NCBI RefSeq assembly: GCF_000316035.1
Contig: NZ_ANHX01000052.1
Span: 1 to 64,000 of the forward strand
Origin: Paenibacillus sp. PAMC 26794
GTDB taxonomy: Bacteria > Bacillota > Bacilli > Paenibacillales > Paenibacillaceae
Direction of reading: 5' to 3'
DNA length: 64,000 bases
The notes beneath the pieces are model-generated. The model was not told where the DNA came from and did not search any database. It saw nothing but the letters and a program-made list of their open reading frames with translations. Positions 17,309-26,055 of this stretch are shown here, piece after piece. Made by a program: the position numbers and the translations under genes. Position 1 is the stretch's first letter; each line of letters begins with the position of its first letter.

Positions 17309-18439
17309 ATGAGCCAGGAAAAAGGTCAAATCACCATTTGGTTATCCTTTTCCATCATTTTATTAAGCGCCGGGCTTGTCTGCCACGTGTTGTCCATTCC
17401 GGCCATTCTTGAAGTGGCGGGTCGGGACGGATGGTTATCTGTCATGGCCGCTGCCCCGTTATTCATGTTCTTTCTATGTATGATGTTCATCATTATCCGG
17501 CGTGTGCGTGGACAGCGTTTAACCGATTGGATTACCCGAGAGTTTGGCATCATTCCCTCGTGGATTTTCCGAATTACGGCCTCCATTTTGCTGCTTTCCC
17601 TAGGCACACATACATTATATGAAACAACAAACTGGACCGTATCCACCTATCTGCCATTTACGCCTACCTATGTATTGGCTGGAGGTGGCGCGCTGGTCGC
17701 AGCATGGTCCGCAGCCAAGGGTATTCGCTCTATTGCCATGACTTCAAGTATTCTGCTACCACTCGTTATTCTGCTCGGATACTTCGTCATGTCGGCCAAT
17801 ATGAAATATAAGGATTACAGCCAGTTGTTCCCCATGCTGGAATACGGTATGGGTCCGGTTATACGAGGCATGATTTATTCGCTCGCCGGACTAATGGAGA
17901 TCTGGATTCTCATGTTGTTCCAGCATGAGATTAAAAGCAAGCTTCGCTGGTGGCATATCCTGTTACTCGGTATTTTCATGGTCAGCATGGCGATCGGGCC
18001 TACGATGGGGGCCATTGTGGAATTTGGCCCGGAAGAAGCAGCCAAACAGCGCAACAGTCCTTATGAACAATGGAAGCTTGTGAACATCGGCAAGCTGTTA
18101 CAGCACGTGGATTTCCTCTCCATCTATCAATGGCTTAGCGGTTCCTTCGCTCGCGTGGCCATTTCGATGTATCTCATCGTGGACCTGCTGGATATCCGCA
18201 GACCGAAGAAGCGTTATATCGCTATCCTCTGTGTGACCTTAATCATGTGCATTTTTGCTATCCAGTGGTGGCGTATTGATTATGTGGATTATTATGTGAA
18301 TCATATTCAATTTCCCGTCATGCTGGCTTATGTGGCGATCATAACTGTCCTGTTAACACTAGCCGCTCTCATTCACAAAAAGGATAAGGAGGCATCTGCT
18401 CATGGCAAACCCGCCCCAAACGACAGCAACTCATCCTGA
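17309..18439 (+). CDS. Spore germinant receptor B subunit (GerAB/GerKB family)
   Basis: A 376-aa integral membrane protein with about ten hydrophobic segments, of the APC-superfamily-like GerB type that forms the germinant-binding subunit in the spore inner membrane. The opening (GQITIWLSFSIILLSAG) and the repeated Trp/Tyr-rich helices are typical. GGAAGGTG precedes the ATG. It is the first gene of a three-gene operon and overlaps the A-subunit gene by 38 bases. Many GerA-type operons run A-B-C or A-C-B; here the order is B-A-C. The ligand (an amino acid, sugar or nucleoside) cannot be told from sequence. Confidence 0.88.
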   Translation: MSQEKGQITIWLSFSIILLSAGLVCHVLSIPAILEVAGRDGWLSVMAAAPLFMFFLCMMFIIIRRVRGQRLTDWITREFGIIPSWIFRITASILLLSLGTHTLYETTNWTVSTYLPFTPTYVLAGGGALVAAWSAAKGIRSIAMTSSILLPLVILLGYFVMSANMKYKDYSQLFPMLEYGMGPVIRGMIYSLAGLMEIWILMLFQHEIKSKLRWWHILLLGIFMVSMAIGPTMGAIVEFGPEEAAKQRNSPYEQWKLVNIGKLLQHVDFLSIYQWLSGSFARVAISMYLIVDLLDIRRPKKRYIAILCVTLIMCIFAIQWWRIDYVDYYVNHIQFPVMLAYVAIITVLLTLAALIHKKDKEASAHGKPAPNDSNSS

Positions 18440-19910
18440 ATCAATTGAGCCGTTCCGTATAAATGAACACCATTTGAATACCTTTTTTGCCGGGTCCGAT
18501 GATGTCATTATCGATAGCCATATACTTGGCGATTCCCAGATAAAGCTGATTGTAACCTATTGCAGTGGCATGGTTGACACTCAGGCCATCTATGACATTA
18601 TCCTGCCGGAATTGAAGAGAACCTACGAAATCACCCATTTTGTCCGCATTTCTGACATTGAAAAAAACATCAACCTTCAGTGGGATATTGTTGACCTTCA
18701 GGACCCTGCATACGGAACCGAACTGATGCCCCTTCGTGTATTCGAGGGGCATATGCTAATCTGTCTTCCCTCGCTTCAGGCGATGTGGAGTATCGATATT
18801 TCCAACATTCCTACACGCACACCGGAGGAATCTACTACGGAAGTGTCCATCCGTGGAGCAAGAGACGGTTTCATTGAACCACTTGCGGTCAATATCGCTT
18901 TGATTCGCACGCGACTCCGAACCGCCCAACTGGCTTGTAATATCGAACTGATTGGCTCACGTTCGGCCACCAAGGTGGCACTGATGTATATCAAGAACAT
19001 TGCCAACACGGACTTGATTGACGATGTGAAGCATCGCCTGCGCACCATCCAGACAGAGCGCATCATGACGGCGAATGAACTTGAAGAAATGTTATCCCCT
19101 GCCAAAGTCACCTTGTTTCCGTTAACAGACTACACCGGGAGACCTGACTTCGCAGCCGAATGCTTGCTTAATGGTCGCTTCATTCTGATTGTAGACGGTA
19201 ATCCAAGTGTGATTATCGGACCGGTTAATCTGTTTCTGTTACTCAAATCACCCGAAGATGCCAGCTTTCCTTTTCTACCTGTGAATGTTGGTCGCGTGCT
19301 GAGGTATATCGGTCTGTTCATTACTATTTTCATGCCCGGATTCTATATTGCACTTACTTCCTTCCATATGGACCAGATTCCGTTTCCATTGTTGGCAACG
19401 ATATCTGTTGGACGAATGGGATTGCCGATGGAATCTGGCGTGGAAATGTTTCTCATCATGCTTCTAATGGAACTGTTCAGGGAAGCCGGGGTTCGTTTGC
19501 CAAGTGCGATCGGTCAGACCTTGACGGTGGTCGGCGGTCTGATTATCGGAGACTCGGCCATCCGGGCCGGCATGGTCTCACCGCTGATGATTGTGGTCAT
19601 TGCCGTAACTGTGGTTGCCGGGGCTACCATCGTTAACCAGGTCATGACGAGTTCCATCCTGATCCTTCGTTTCTTTTGTTTTGTCTTGGGAGCAACGCTT
19701 GGCATCTACGGGTTCATTCTGTCAATGATCCTCTTTCTCATCTACCTGACCGATCTCAAATCGTTCGGCATCCCGTACCTGACCCCAATAACTCCGCTGC
19801 ATTTCAAGCAGGCTATCGCCACCTTATTCAAAATGCCTACGGGTATAGGCAAACGTCGGCCTGTCCAACTTGAGACGCAGGAACCACGCAAGGAAGGTGA
19901 CGGACGGTGA
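18402..19910 (+). CDS. Spore germinant receptor A subunit (GerAA/GerKA family)
   Basis: A 502-aa A subunit. The large N-terminal cytoplasmic part (about 1-290) includes the family-typical LIGSRSATKVALMY-like segment. The C-terminal half has about five membrane segments, including MGLPMESGVEMFLIMLLMEL. A subunits assemble with B and C in the spore inner membrane and are needed for ion release on germination. AAGGAGG lies just before the ATG, inside the end of the B-subunit gene. The stop overlaps the C-subunit GTG by four bases. Length is normal and the frame is intact. Confidence 0.92.
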   Translation: MANPPQTTATHPESIEPFRINEHHLNTFFAGSDDVIIDSHILGDSQIKLIVTYCSGMVDTQAIYDIILPELKRTYEITHFVRISDIEKNINLQWDIVDLQDPAYGTELMPLRVFEGHMLICLPSLQAMWSIDISNIPTRTPEESTTEVSIRGARDGFIEPLAVNIALIRTRLRTAQLACNIELIGSRSATKVALMYIKNIANTDLIDDVKHRLRTIQTERIMTANELEEMLSPAKVTLFPLTDYTGRPDFAAECLLNGRFILIVDGNPSVIIGPVNLFLLLKSPEDASFPFLPVNVGRVLRYIGLFITIFMPGFYIALTSFHMDQIPFPLLATISVGRMGLPMESGVEMFLIMLLMELFREAGVRLPSAIGQTLTVVGGLIIGDSAIRAGMVSPLMIVVIAVTVVAGATIVNQVMTSSILILRFFCFVLGATLGIYGFILSMILFLIYLTDLKSFGIPYLTPITPLHFKQAIATLFKMPTGIGKRRPVQLETQEPRKEGDGR

Positions 19911-21070
19911 ACGCTTTATTGCGCCGCTGTTTGCTGGGATGGCTAAGTCTGACGTTATGCGTTATGACAACCGGCTGCTGGAGTTCGTACGAGATTCAGC
20001 AAGTAGACTATGCCAAGGCGATCGGGGTTGATTTTAAAGACGGTATGTATCATATTTATGTGCAGACATTGGATTTTGCAAGTATTGCGAAAAGTGAAAG
20101 TTCAAGCAAAAATGAGGAGGCCCCACCGATCTGGGTCGGTCATGCGGAAGGAAAAACAATGAGTCTGGCATTGAACGAATTGTGGCGGGCCTCGCAATTA
20201 CACATTGCCTGGGGGCATGTGACGGCGATTGTGCTTGCTGAAAGTGTCCTGAACAACAAACACATCAAGGACGTGTTCGACATGCTGGGGCGTTTCCCGG
20301 AGGCACGTTATACAACTTGGGTATATGGCACACGTGACTCTTTGTTGGATATTCTGAGTACAGCGTCCATCTATAACCTGTCACCGCTGGACAGCGTTCT
20401 TCATAATCCTTTGCCCAGCTACATGGAGAATTCCCTTTTTGCCCCCGTGCTCAGTTTTGAATTGATTTCCGCACATAATGATCAGGCAACTACAACGTAT
20501 CTGCCGGCCATAGCGCTCAATAAAGATTTGTGGCTTCAGAACAAAAAAAAACATGAATTGTTCCTTATTGAGGGAGCCTTTTTTGAAAGGTCTGGAAAGA
20601 AATTCGAATTTTTGCCCCGGAGCGAGCTGCCCGGCTATCACTGGTTAATTAATAACATGCGCCGTGCACCATTGTTGATTCAAAAGGACAATGTGATCTA
20701 TGGAGCCCTCAGTGTGGGCTTGCCGACCATCAAGATTAAACCCGTCATTCGTGGAGATAACGTAACGTTCCGTATTGACGCCAAATATTTAACCGCATTG
20801 TATGAATATCTGATTCCTATGTCATACGATGAAATGACGCGGGTTAGTGAAGCAAGGCTGAAGGAGCAGATCATGCAAACGTACCGTAACGGTCTGGAGC
20901 GTGGTGTCGACGTGTACGGTCTGCAAGAGAAATTGTATCGTAAAGACCCGAAGCTGTGGCACAAGTTATCCGGTAACGGGGAGAAATTAATTCTAACCGA
21001 GGATTCAATCGAGGAACTCAACATTCACCTTATCGTCCCATATACGGGGAAATATAAGAGGAAAGTGTAG
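19907..21070 (+). CDS. Spore germinant receptor C subunit lipoprotein (GerAC family)
   Basis: A 387-aa Ger(x)C-type lipoprotein. The signal peptide ends in a lipobox before the Cys in MTTGCWSS (Cys at about 24), and the mature start C-W-S-x-x-E is a hallmark of the family. It would be anchored on the outer face of the spore inner membrane with the A and B subunits. Translation starts at GTG 19907 within GTGA, overlapping the stop of the A-subunit gene, with GGAAGGTG upstream. It is the last gene of the operon and is followed by a strong terminator. Confidence 0.9.
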   Translation: MNALLRRCLLGWLSLTLCVMTTGCWSSYEIQQVDYAKAIGVDFKDGMYHIYVQTLDFASIAKSESSSKNEEAPPIWVGHAEGKTMSLALNELWRASQLHIAWGHVTAIVLAESVLNNKHIKDVFDMLGRFPEARYTTWVYGTRDSLLDILSTASIYNLSPLDSVLHNPLPSYMENSLFAPVLSFELISAHNDQATTTYLPAIALNKDLWLQNKKKHELFLIEGAFFERSGKKFEFLPRSELPGYHWLINNMRRAPLLIQKDNVIYGALSVGLPTIKIKPVIRGDNVTFRIDAKYLTALYEYLIPMSYDEMTRVSEARLKEQIMQTYRNGLERGVDVYGLQEKLYRKDPKLWHKLSGNGEKLILTEDSIEELNIHLIVPYTGKYKRKV

Positions 21071-21074
21071 CTGC

Positions 21075-21121
21075 AGCCATCCCGCTGGCCGTGAGAAAAC
21101 GGACTTGGGGATGGCTTTTTT
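21075..21121 (+). terminator. Rho-independent terminator of the ger operon
   Basis: AGCCATCCC pairs with GGGATGGCT and is followed by six T residues, five bases past the C-subunit stop. Confidence 0.88.
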
Positions 21122-21161
21122 GATGTAGAGACATTTTAAAAACTCGGAGATGGCTTCGAAC

Positions 21162-21302
21162 TCAAGCAAGCACGGGAAACGGAGCCGCAAAAGACATGCC
21201 TATTCCAAAAACGGCCATAGGCCAAATCAATAAAGTAAGCCCATATAAAGTTAAAACTAGAACCAGGTAGTAGTATAACTTCTCATTCTTTCTCTTGCTC
21301 AT
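21162..21302 (-). CDS. Small membrane protein (46 aa)
   Basis: A short open frame with a well-formed GGGAGG four bases before its ATG at 21302 and a TGA at 21162. The product begins with a basic stretch (MSKRKNEKLYYY) followed by two hydrophobic stretches, about 13-27 and 29-46, fitting a small inner-membrane protein. It lies 25 bases downstream of the broken membrane-protein gene at 21328-21699 and may have formed an operon with it. Function unknown; support is the ribosome site plus the hydrophobic pattern. Confidence 0.5.
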   Translation of the reverse strand: MSKRKNEKLYYYLVLVLTLYGLTLLIWPMAVFGIGMSFAAPFPVLA

Positions 21303-21327
21303 ATGTCCTCCCAAGGCTGCTTATCAA

Positions 21328-21699
21328 CTATTTTCCATTGTTCATGTAATAATCCATCACACGAATACGCGTGGTCAAGATCAAAATTTGCGGCAGCAAG
21401 ACCACCACGACAAAAACAAGTACAATTAACCACAGATGTGCGGCAAAATTCTCTGCACCAAACGATGGCTTGGGCCGCTCAATGAAGTACCACCAGCACG
21501 GGATAGCAACAAACCATGTCAGTCCTGTCGAGATGAACATGTCTTTTACATCGCTCCATAGAAAGCAGAACAGCGCGACGAACAAGATTGGAACTGTCCA
21601 GGAATCTAATCGCGCTCCCTAGCTTTGGAAAACAAAGATAATGGCAGGATACATGAGATTGATGATCCAGCGCCAAATCGGATTGTTGTAGATAAACAT
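21328..21699 (-). pseudogene. Membrane protein gene interrupted by an in-frame amber codon
   Basis: Starting at ATG 21699, behind AGGAGG, the frame reads 26 codons (MFIYNNPIWRWIINL...), meets TAG at 21621-21619, then continues in the same frame for 96 codons to a TAG at 21328. The downstream part has three clear hydrophobic segments and ends RVMDYYMNNGK. The whole, about 123 codons, looks like a small polytopic membrane protein with one nonsense mutation. The downstream part opens with TTG possibilities but has no ribosome site of its own. A sequencing error is possible. Family not recognised. Confidence 0.6.
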
Positions 21700-21885
21700 A
21701 ATACCTCCTAGGTTTGCAAGTAAACGCGATTAACTAAGAGGACTAGGCTTTTCGTCGATCTTCACGGTCTGCCTCTTCCATCTTTCTTATATATTGTTTT
21801 AATTGTTCTTTGTGCGCTCTATTAAGCATGATTTTGGATATTATAGCTCATACTACCTTCAGGAAATTATCGAAGGAGTGACAAC

Positions 21886-22419
21886 ATGAGGTTAAAAAGT
21901 ATCATCGCCGTTGGAGCCGTGTTAACTTGCTCATCTCTGTTATGGGGCTGTGGTAATAGCACTGCAAATGATGCATCCCGGCAACAGAATAACACGGTCC
22001 GATCAGAGAGCTGGGGCGACCCCAAACGGTTGGAAGCATCCCATCTGGAAGCGTTGGAACGGATGGAAAAAGATCATATTCATCGTATGGTTTCGCTGAA
22101 TGCAAGTACAGACGGAGATCAAGTGATGACCACGCTTGAACGATCCACCCAGAAGTTGGAGGAAATGAGACCTCTCGCAGAAATGCTGCAATATGAAGGG
22201 CATCCAACGCTATTACAGCGAATTCAGGAGATGGCAGGAGATATTCAAAACTCCAAAACCGTAGTAGCAAAGATGAAAAACATGCCTCAGGATGGGAAAA
22301 TTAAGATTCAGTCTGAAAATTCCGATTCTCTGCATCACATCAGCAGTTTTCGTGAGTATCATCAGTACATGCAGGGGAAGATTCAGATGTTGAACAACGA
22401 TACCTCAGCCTCCAATTAA
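21886..22419 (+). CDS. Small lipoprotein of unknown function
   Basis: A 177-aa lipoprotein. The signal peptide MRLKSIIAVGAVLTCSSLLW runs to a lipobox with Cys22 in LLWGCGNS. The mature part is hydrophilic and mostly helical (many Glu, Lys, Met and Gln), with no membrane segment or recognisable domain. GAAGGAG lies at good distance before the ATG. Divergent from the broken membrane-protein gene and followed by a hairpin terminator. Surface location is well supported; the role is unknown. Confidence 0.78.
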   Translation: MRLKSIIAVGAVLTCSSLLWGCGNSTANDASRQQNNTVRSESWGDPKRLEASHLEALERMEKDHIHRMVSLNASTDGDQVMTTLERSTQKLEEMRPLAEMLQYEGHPTLLQRIQEMAGDIQNSKTVVAKMKNMPQDGKIKIQSENSDSLHHISSFREYHQYMQGKIQMLNNDTSASN

Positions 22420-22486
22420 CATGATGGATTAGTTGAACCTTAAATAACGTCTATCTATATAAGTGCATAAACAGAAAAAACAAAAC

Positions 22487-22533
22487 ATCGTTAGAGCGGC
22501 GGGCTGCTTGCCTTTCCAATCTAACGATTTCTT
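22487..22533 (+). terminator. Probable terminator after the small lipoprotein gene
   Basis: ATCGTTAGA (22487-22495) pairs exactly with TCTAACGAT (22520-22528) and is followed by TTCTTA. On the other strand it is followed by a longer T-rich tract, so it could act in both directions. Confidence 0.55.
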
Positions 22534-22635
22534 ATCTATGAATATGAACGATTTCTGTAGCCTGCTGCTGCAACTGCTAGCATCTATGTAATCTGGTATA
22601 AATAAAGCGTCTATATTAGAAAAACTTCATGCACT

Positions 22636-22917
22636 TCACTCCACCCACAAAGATACAATTATAAATAACGCAAATCCCACTATGGGTGTCAATGCTCCTA
22701 TAGCGATCATGAGCCACAGCGTAGCTGGTCTACTGTTCTTCCAAGACGAGATGATGCTCGCCATGAGTTGGCTCCACCATGTTGCATATCGAAGTCGTCG
22801 GATTGTACGCTTCAGCACCATCTGCCGCTCATTCGGATTCTCTATTTCTCTTAGCAAACCTTTTAACTCATCAAATAAACGTTCCTCTTCCTGCTCCACA
22901 GCTGTAGGTGTAGTCAT
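22636..22917 (-). CDS. Small membrane protein of unknown function
   Basis: A 93-aa protein. The N-terminal half is charged and helical (EQEEERLFDELKGLLREIE), followed by a basic stretch and one or two membrane segments in the last 30 residues (LWLMIAIGALTPIVGFALF). The chosen start is ATG 22917 because AGGAGGGAAAGCA stands just before it; the earlier in-frame ATG at 22938 lies upstream of that ribosome site. It may be a membrane-tethered regulator, but no family is recognised. Confidence 0.65.
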   Translation of the reverse strand: MTTPTAVEQEEERLFDELKGLLREIENPNERQMVLKRTIRRLRYATWWSQLMASIISSWKNSRPATLWLMIAIGALTPIVGFALFIIVSLWVE

Positions 22918-22998
22918 TGCTTTCCCTCCTGTTTCCAATCCTTATCTAATTAACACGCCAATCCCCTTCAAAGTTTGAATTTCCATAGAAATAGATGA

Positions 22999-23036
22999 CA
23001 AAAAAACAGACCTGGACATGTCATGCCCGGACCTGT
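22999..23036 (-). terminator. Rho-independent terminator
   Basis: On the minus strand a 15-base-pair hairpin (ACAGGTCCGGGCATG against CATGTCCAGGTCTGT, with a few wobble or mismatched pairs) runs straight into TTTTTTTG. It ends the transcript of the gene at 23086-23655. Confidence 0.8.
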
Positions 23037-23085
23037 TTAATCATCTAGTGTACGGTGTTCATATACACCGGGTCCTTTCATGCTC

Positions 23086-23655
23086 CTACCATCTCTTGTG
23101 CTGATAGTCTCCGAGACTATTGCCGTTAATATCCCCAAGTCTTTCCAGGGTATCCTTATAGATGCGAATAAGAGATTGTACTTTCCGAAAATCAGGATCT
23201 TCCGGTCCGATGCCTTCCATGAACATTCTCTGAATGATCTCTTGAAAAAAATCCACTCTTGCATGCATCTGTTGTTGCTCCAGCTCAAGAACCTCTTCGA
23301 AACTGTGATTTTCTATGTAACTCATGAGACCCTCATCATCCTGGTATGACCGATCATCGATTCGATGATTTACTTCGAATTCTTCCGGATCATCCGGTTG
23401 AAGATTGACCGTCGTTCGCAACCGCGATAACACAATCTTCTCTTTGGCAAGCATGACGTGAAAATCCTTGTTCTTCAGCAAGTCTGCAACGATTAGGCTG
23501 CACATCTCCCGATTTTCGATAAGAATGCCATCAAATGGGTGTAATGTCCAATTACCCGTTGACCAAAACAGATTAAAATTAAAAAACTGACTGCCGTATT
23601 TGTACTGAATGTTAATCTTAGTCTCATCAATAATCTCGAATGAAAATTCCAGCAT
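23086..23655 (-). CDS. Conserved-looking cytoplasmic protein of unknown function
   Basis: A 189-aa soluble protein with no signal peptide or membrane segment. The first 80 residues look beta-rich with aromatic residues (YKYGSQFFNFNLFW), the middle is acidic, and the last 80 are helical (EEVLELEQQQMHARVDFF). AAGGAG sits about ten bases before the ATG. Monocistronic with a strong terminator. I do not recognise the family and nothing nearby indicates a role. Confidence 0.72.
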   Translation of the reverse strand: MLEFSFEIIDETKINIQYKYGSQFFNFNLFWSTGNWTLHPFDGILIENREMCSLIVADLLKNKDFHVMLAKEKIVLSRLRTTVNLQPDDPEEFEVNHRIDDRSYQDDEGLMSYIENHSFEEVLELEQQQMHARVDFFQEIIQRMFMEGIGPEDPDFRKVQSLIRIYKDTLERLGDINGNSLGDYQHKRW

Positions 23656-23729
23656 GTTAAGTAATCTCCTTCACACACTTCCAAAGTTTACCTTCATTCT
23701 ATCAAACGCTCAATAAAAAATACAGGAGT

Positions 23730-23825
23730 TTAATGGTCATTCAACTCCGCAATCGACTCAGCCTTCTCGCTACTTGCAACAACGATTAATACAAAGGCAA
23801 TACTGGCAATAATGAGAGATAGCAT
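23730..23825 (-). CDS. Microprotein with one membrane segment (31 aa)
   Basis: Begins at ATG 23825 with AAAGGGG seven bases upstream. The sequence MLSLIIASIAFVLIVVASSE is a single membrane helix followed by a short acidic tail ending in ELNDH. The composition and ribosome site fit a genuine membrane microprotein; the length of 31 codons makes chance hard to exclude. It lies upstream of, and on the same strand as, the 189-aa gene. Confidence 0.4.
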   Translation of the reverse strand: MLSLIIASIAFVLIVVASSEKAESIAELNDH

Positions 23826-23971
23826 CCCTTGGCCCCTTTCATTATGAAGCTTTAACATAACCTATTGTATGCAACAAGATCCCGTGTATGCCCAGTATTG
23901 CCTCTTAAAAAAATGAATAGACCTACATCGATCTAGACCTTGAGGATTTCTATGAATTCAAGCTATAAATA

Positions 23972-24000
23972 CAAAAAAAGAGACGCGCCAGCGCCTCTTT
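23972..24000 (-). terminator. Rho-independent terminator of the xpaC-telA pair
   Basis: On the minus strand AAAGAGGCGC pairs with GCGTCTCTTT (one G-T pair) around TGGC, continuing into a T-run. It lies about 55 bases past the telA stop. Confidence 0.85.
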
Positions 24001-24054
24001 ACATCAAACCTATGAAACAAACATAAAACTCAAACATAGAACCCAAACGTAGAA

Positions 24055-25158
24055 CTAATCCAAATAAGAGCTTAACGAGTTGGCATCCGGTTGGTTTTTA
24101 GCTTGAATATTCCCCGCCTTAGGAGCCTCCAGCCCCAATCTTTCACTCATTCCTGCATTTAGTGCAGTCATCTTGGTTGTATAGTCATTGCAACTCTCGA
24201 TAATGCGGCGATTGGACTGCTCAGACAGATCAAGGGCAGACATCAAATCTCCGATGGCCTGATTCACCGATTCCATGGACATGGCCGGTTTGGCTAACAA
24301 ATCATTGGTCTTTTCTGTTGTCGTACGCAGCAATCTGGCATTTTCCTTGAACTGTTCTTCAATCGTTTTGTTGGTCGCTTCCACGGCGGAAATGACCTTC
24401 TCCTGATCATTCAAAGCCATGGCAATCATGGCAGATACCGTAATCAAATTTGCCGTTTTATCAATGGCATTGTTCACGGAATCGATTAGTTTATCATTAT
24501 TATCATTAATAATATCCGTAGCTGCAATAGCTTGATTATACAACATGATCATTTCGGTCATGGATTGAGTGCGGGTAACCACCTTACGCAATCCGCGCTC
24601 CAAGTGAGCCTTGCGGCTCTCATTCTCAGGCTTGGCAATCTCTGCCTCGAACAAATCCTTCAACTGATTACCAAAAGCGATTTTGGTTTGCAGGTTATAA
24701 ATCTCCTGAATGGAAGATCGTTTTAACTGACGCATACTCACAATGCTCTCTTCCAGATTGTCCTTCCCATCCCGTAATCCATTAATAATACTATCAATGT
24801 TGGTTCGGACAGACTGGTAACGATAGACATAATTCTTCAGTGGACTTTTGCGGAGTAACCGCCCTACAAAACTAACGTTTTTGCTCTGCTGTAAACTTTC
24901 ACACTCATCTCTCAGCTTCAAGATCATCGTTGACACTTCCGCCCGATTACCGGACATGAGATCATTCACAGGTCGATCCAGCATTTTCAGCGTTTGACCC
25001 GCCTTTTCCTGTGTCTTCACACCCAGCTTGCCGATATCGTCCATTAACAGATCCAGTTGAACAGCATCAGTTTGCGATACCTTCTGAATTAATTGGGTTG
25101 CCTCCTGGTTAATCCGCTGCTGGTCATCCTGTTTTAATTGAATATATTCCGTTGCCAT
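24055..25158 (-). CDS. telA: TelA-family toxic anion resistance protein
   Basis: A 367-aa member of the TelA/KlaA family (B. subtilis YaaN and YceH), found in tellurite and bacteriocin tolerance loci; the biochemical role is not known. The protein is almost entirely helical and hydrophilic, with long coiled-coil-like stretches and conserved segments such as VTRTQSMTEMIMLYNQAIA and VSAMIAMALNDQEKVI. It is presumably cytoplasmic. It follows the XpaC-like gene by 15 bases. That pairing is also seen in the B. subtilis xpaC-yaaN operon, and it adjoins the rest of the ter locus here. AGGAGG precedes the ATG at a slightly long spacing of 11. Confidence 0.9.
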   Translation of the reverse strand: MATEYIQLKQDDQQRINQEATQLIQKVSQTDAVQLDLLMDDIGKLGVKTQEKAGQTLKMLDRPVNDLMSGNRAEVSTMILKLRDECESLQQSKNVSFVGRLLRKSPLKNYVYRYQSVRTNIDSIINGLRDGKDNLEESIVSMRQLKRSSIQEIYNLQTKIAFGNQLKDLFEAEIAKPENESRKAHLERGLRKVVTRTQSMTEMIMLYNQAIAATDIINDNNDKLIDSVNNAIDKTANLITVSAMIAMALNDQEKVISAVEATNKTIEEQFKENARLLRTTTEKTNDLLAKPAMSMESVNQAIGDLMSALDLSEQSNRRIIESCNDYTTKMTALNAGMSERLGLEAPKAGNIQAKNQPDANSLSSYLD

Positions 25159-25173
25159 ACCTAACCATGCCTC

Positions 25174-25902
25174 CTATAATTCGGAGCTATTATACCTTTG
25201 ATGAATAAGCTCTGCTTTGTTCTGAAGCTCCAATAGATCTTTATGTTCGATTGTAGATACAATCTCTGAAATCTTGGAATCTACATCCTTCAGGCCATTT
25301 AACAACATCCTGCGATTAGTACGCTTGGCTTCTCCACTCAAACGGAGAAAAGGGTTAATAAAACCATTCAGATCTTTCAAAATCAATCTGCGCAGCGTAT
25401 GGTTAATATCACCGTTGTTTAACTCTTTCAGTGCAGGAATGACTCGCTGTAATCTGGCAAAAAGGGCTAACGACTTCTCAACAATTTCATTGTCCAGTTC
25501 ATTTTTTTGGCCCTCAGAGATCACCATATCTTCCAAAACTTCAAGATATTCAATGACTGGCCCAAAAACAGGATCTGAATCATCTTGATGTGGCGAACGT
25601 ACGGCTTCGGATCGTCCAGCATTTTCTACACGTTCAGGGGTTGGGTTGATCTGCTGATTAGCAGATCGATGTCCCACAGCTTGTTCCCCTGCTCCGCCGT
25701 TCATTTCAACAACTCTTCTCTCCGAATCTGAACCAGATCTCTCAATGATTGGCGCACGTGTCCGTGTTGGAAGTATACCTCCGACCATCGTCGCCAAAGC
25801 CGGGATCGCCCATGATACAAATTCAGGAACAAAGGGACTGCTTACAGCCGCAAGGCCATATCCAATCAGCGCACCCAGTCCGATTTTTGTTATGCGTAAC
25901 AT
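25174..25902 (-). CDS. xpaC: XpaC-like membrane-anchored protein
   Basis: A 242-aa protein with a hydrophobic N-terminus (about 5-45, containing ALIGYGLAAVSSPFVPEF), a low-complexity polar linker (about 50-105) and a helical C-terminal domain (about 110-240). Layout and partner match XpaC-type proteins (named for 5-bromo-4-chloroindolyl phosphate hydrolysis in B. subtilis), which travel with TelA. True enzymatic activity is doubtful; a membrane scaffold for TelA is equally plausible. GGAGG lies six bases before the ATG. The pair has its own promoter at 26009-26038. Confidence 0.75.
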   Translation of the reverse strand: MLRITKIGLGALIGYGLAAVSSPFVPEFVSWAIPALATMVGGILPTRTRAPIIERSGSDSERRVVEMNGGAGEQAVGHRSANQQINPTPERVENAGRSEAVRSPHQDDSDPVFGPVIEYLEVLEDMVISEGQKNELDNEIVEKSLALFARLQRVIPALKELNNGDINHTLRRLILKDLNGFINPFLRLSGEAKRTNRRMLLNGLKDVDSKISEIVSTIEHKDLLELQNKAELIHQRYNSSEL

Positions 25903-26008
25903 CGTTTATCCTCCTGCCTGTAACAACACATGGTATACAATGAACAAATGAAGACTACACTTGATCACTTCGTTCCTGTGTAATTATCAAGATCATCTAC
26001 ATAATCGT

Positions 26009-26038
26009 ATTGTAAGAAAACCAGTCAGAAGGTGTCAA
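26009..26038 (-). promoter_or_regulatory. Sigma-A-type promoter for xpaC-telA
   Basis: On the minus strand a perfect -35 TTGACA (26038-26033) and -10 TACAAT (26014-26009) are 18 bases apart, about 105 bases upstream of the xpaC ATG. Confidence 0.75.
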
Positions 26039-26055
26039 CGTTAGGAAAATGATCT

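Noticed and set aside
21743..21829. 28-codon minus-strand frame rich in Lys, Arg and Glu
   Set aside because: No convincing Shine-Dalgarno before its ATG and too short to judge.
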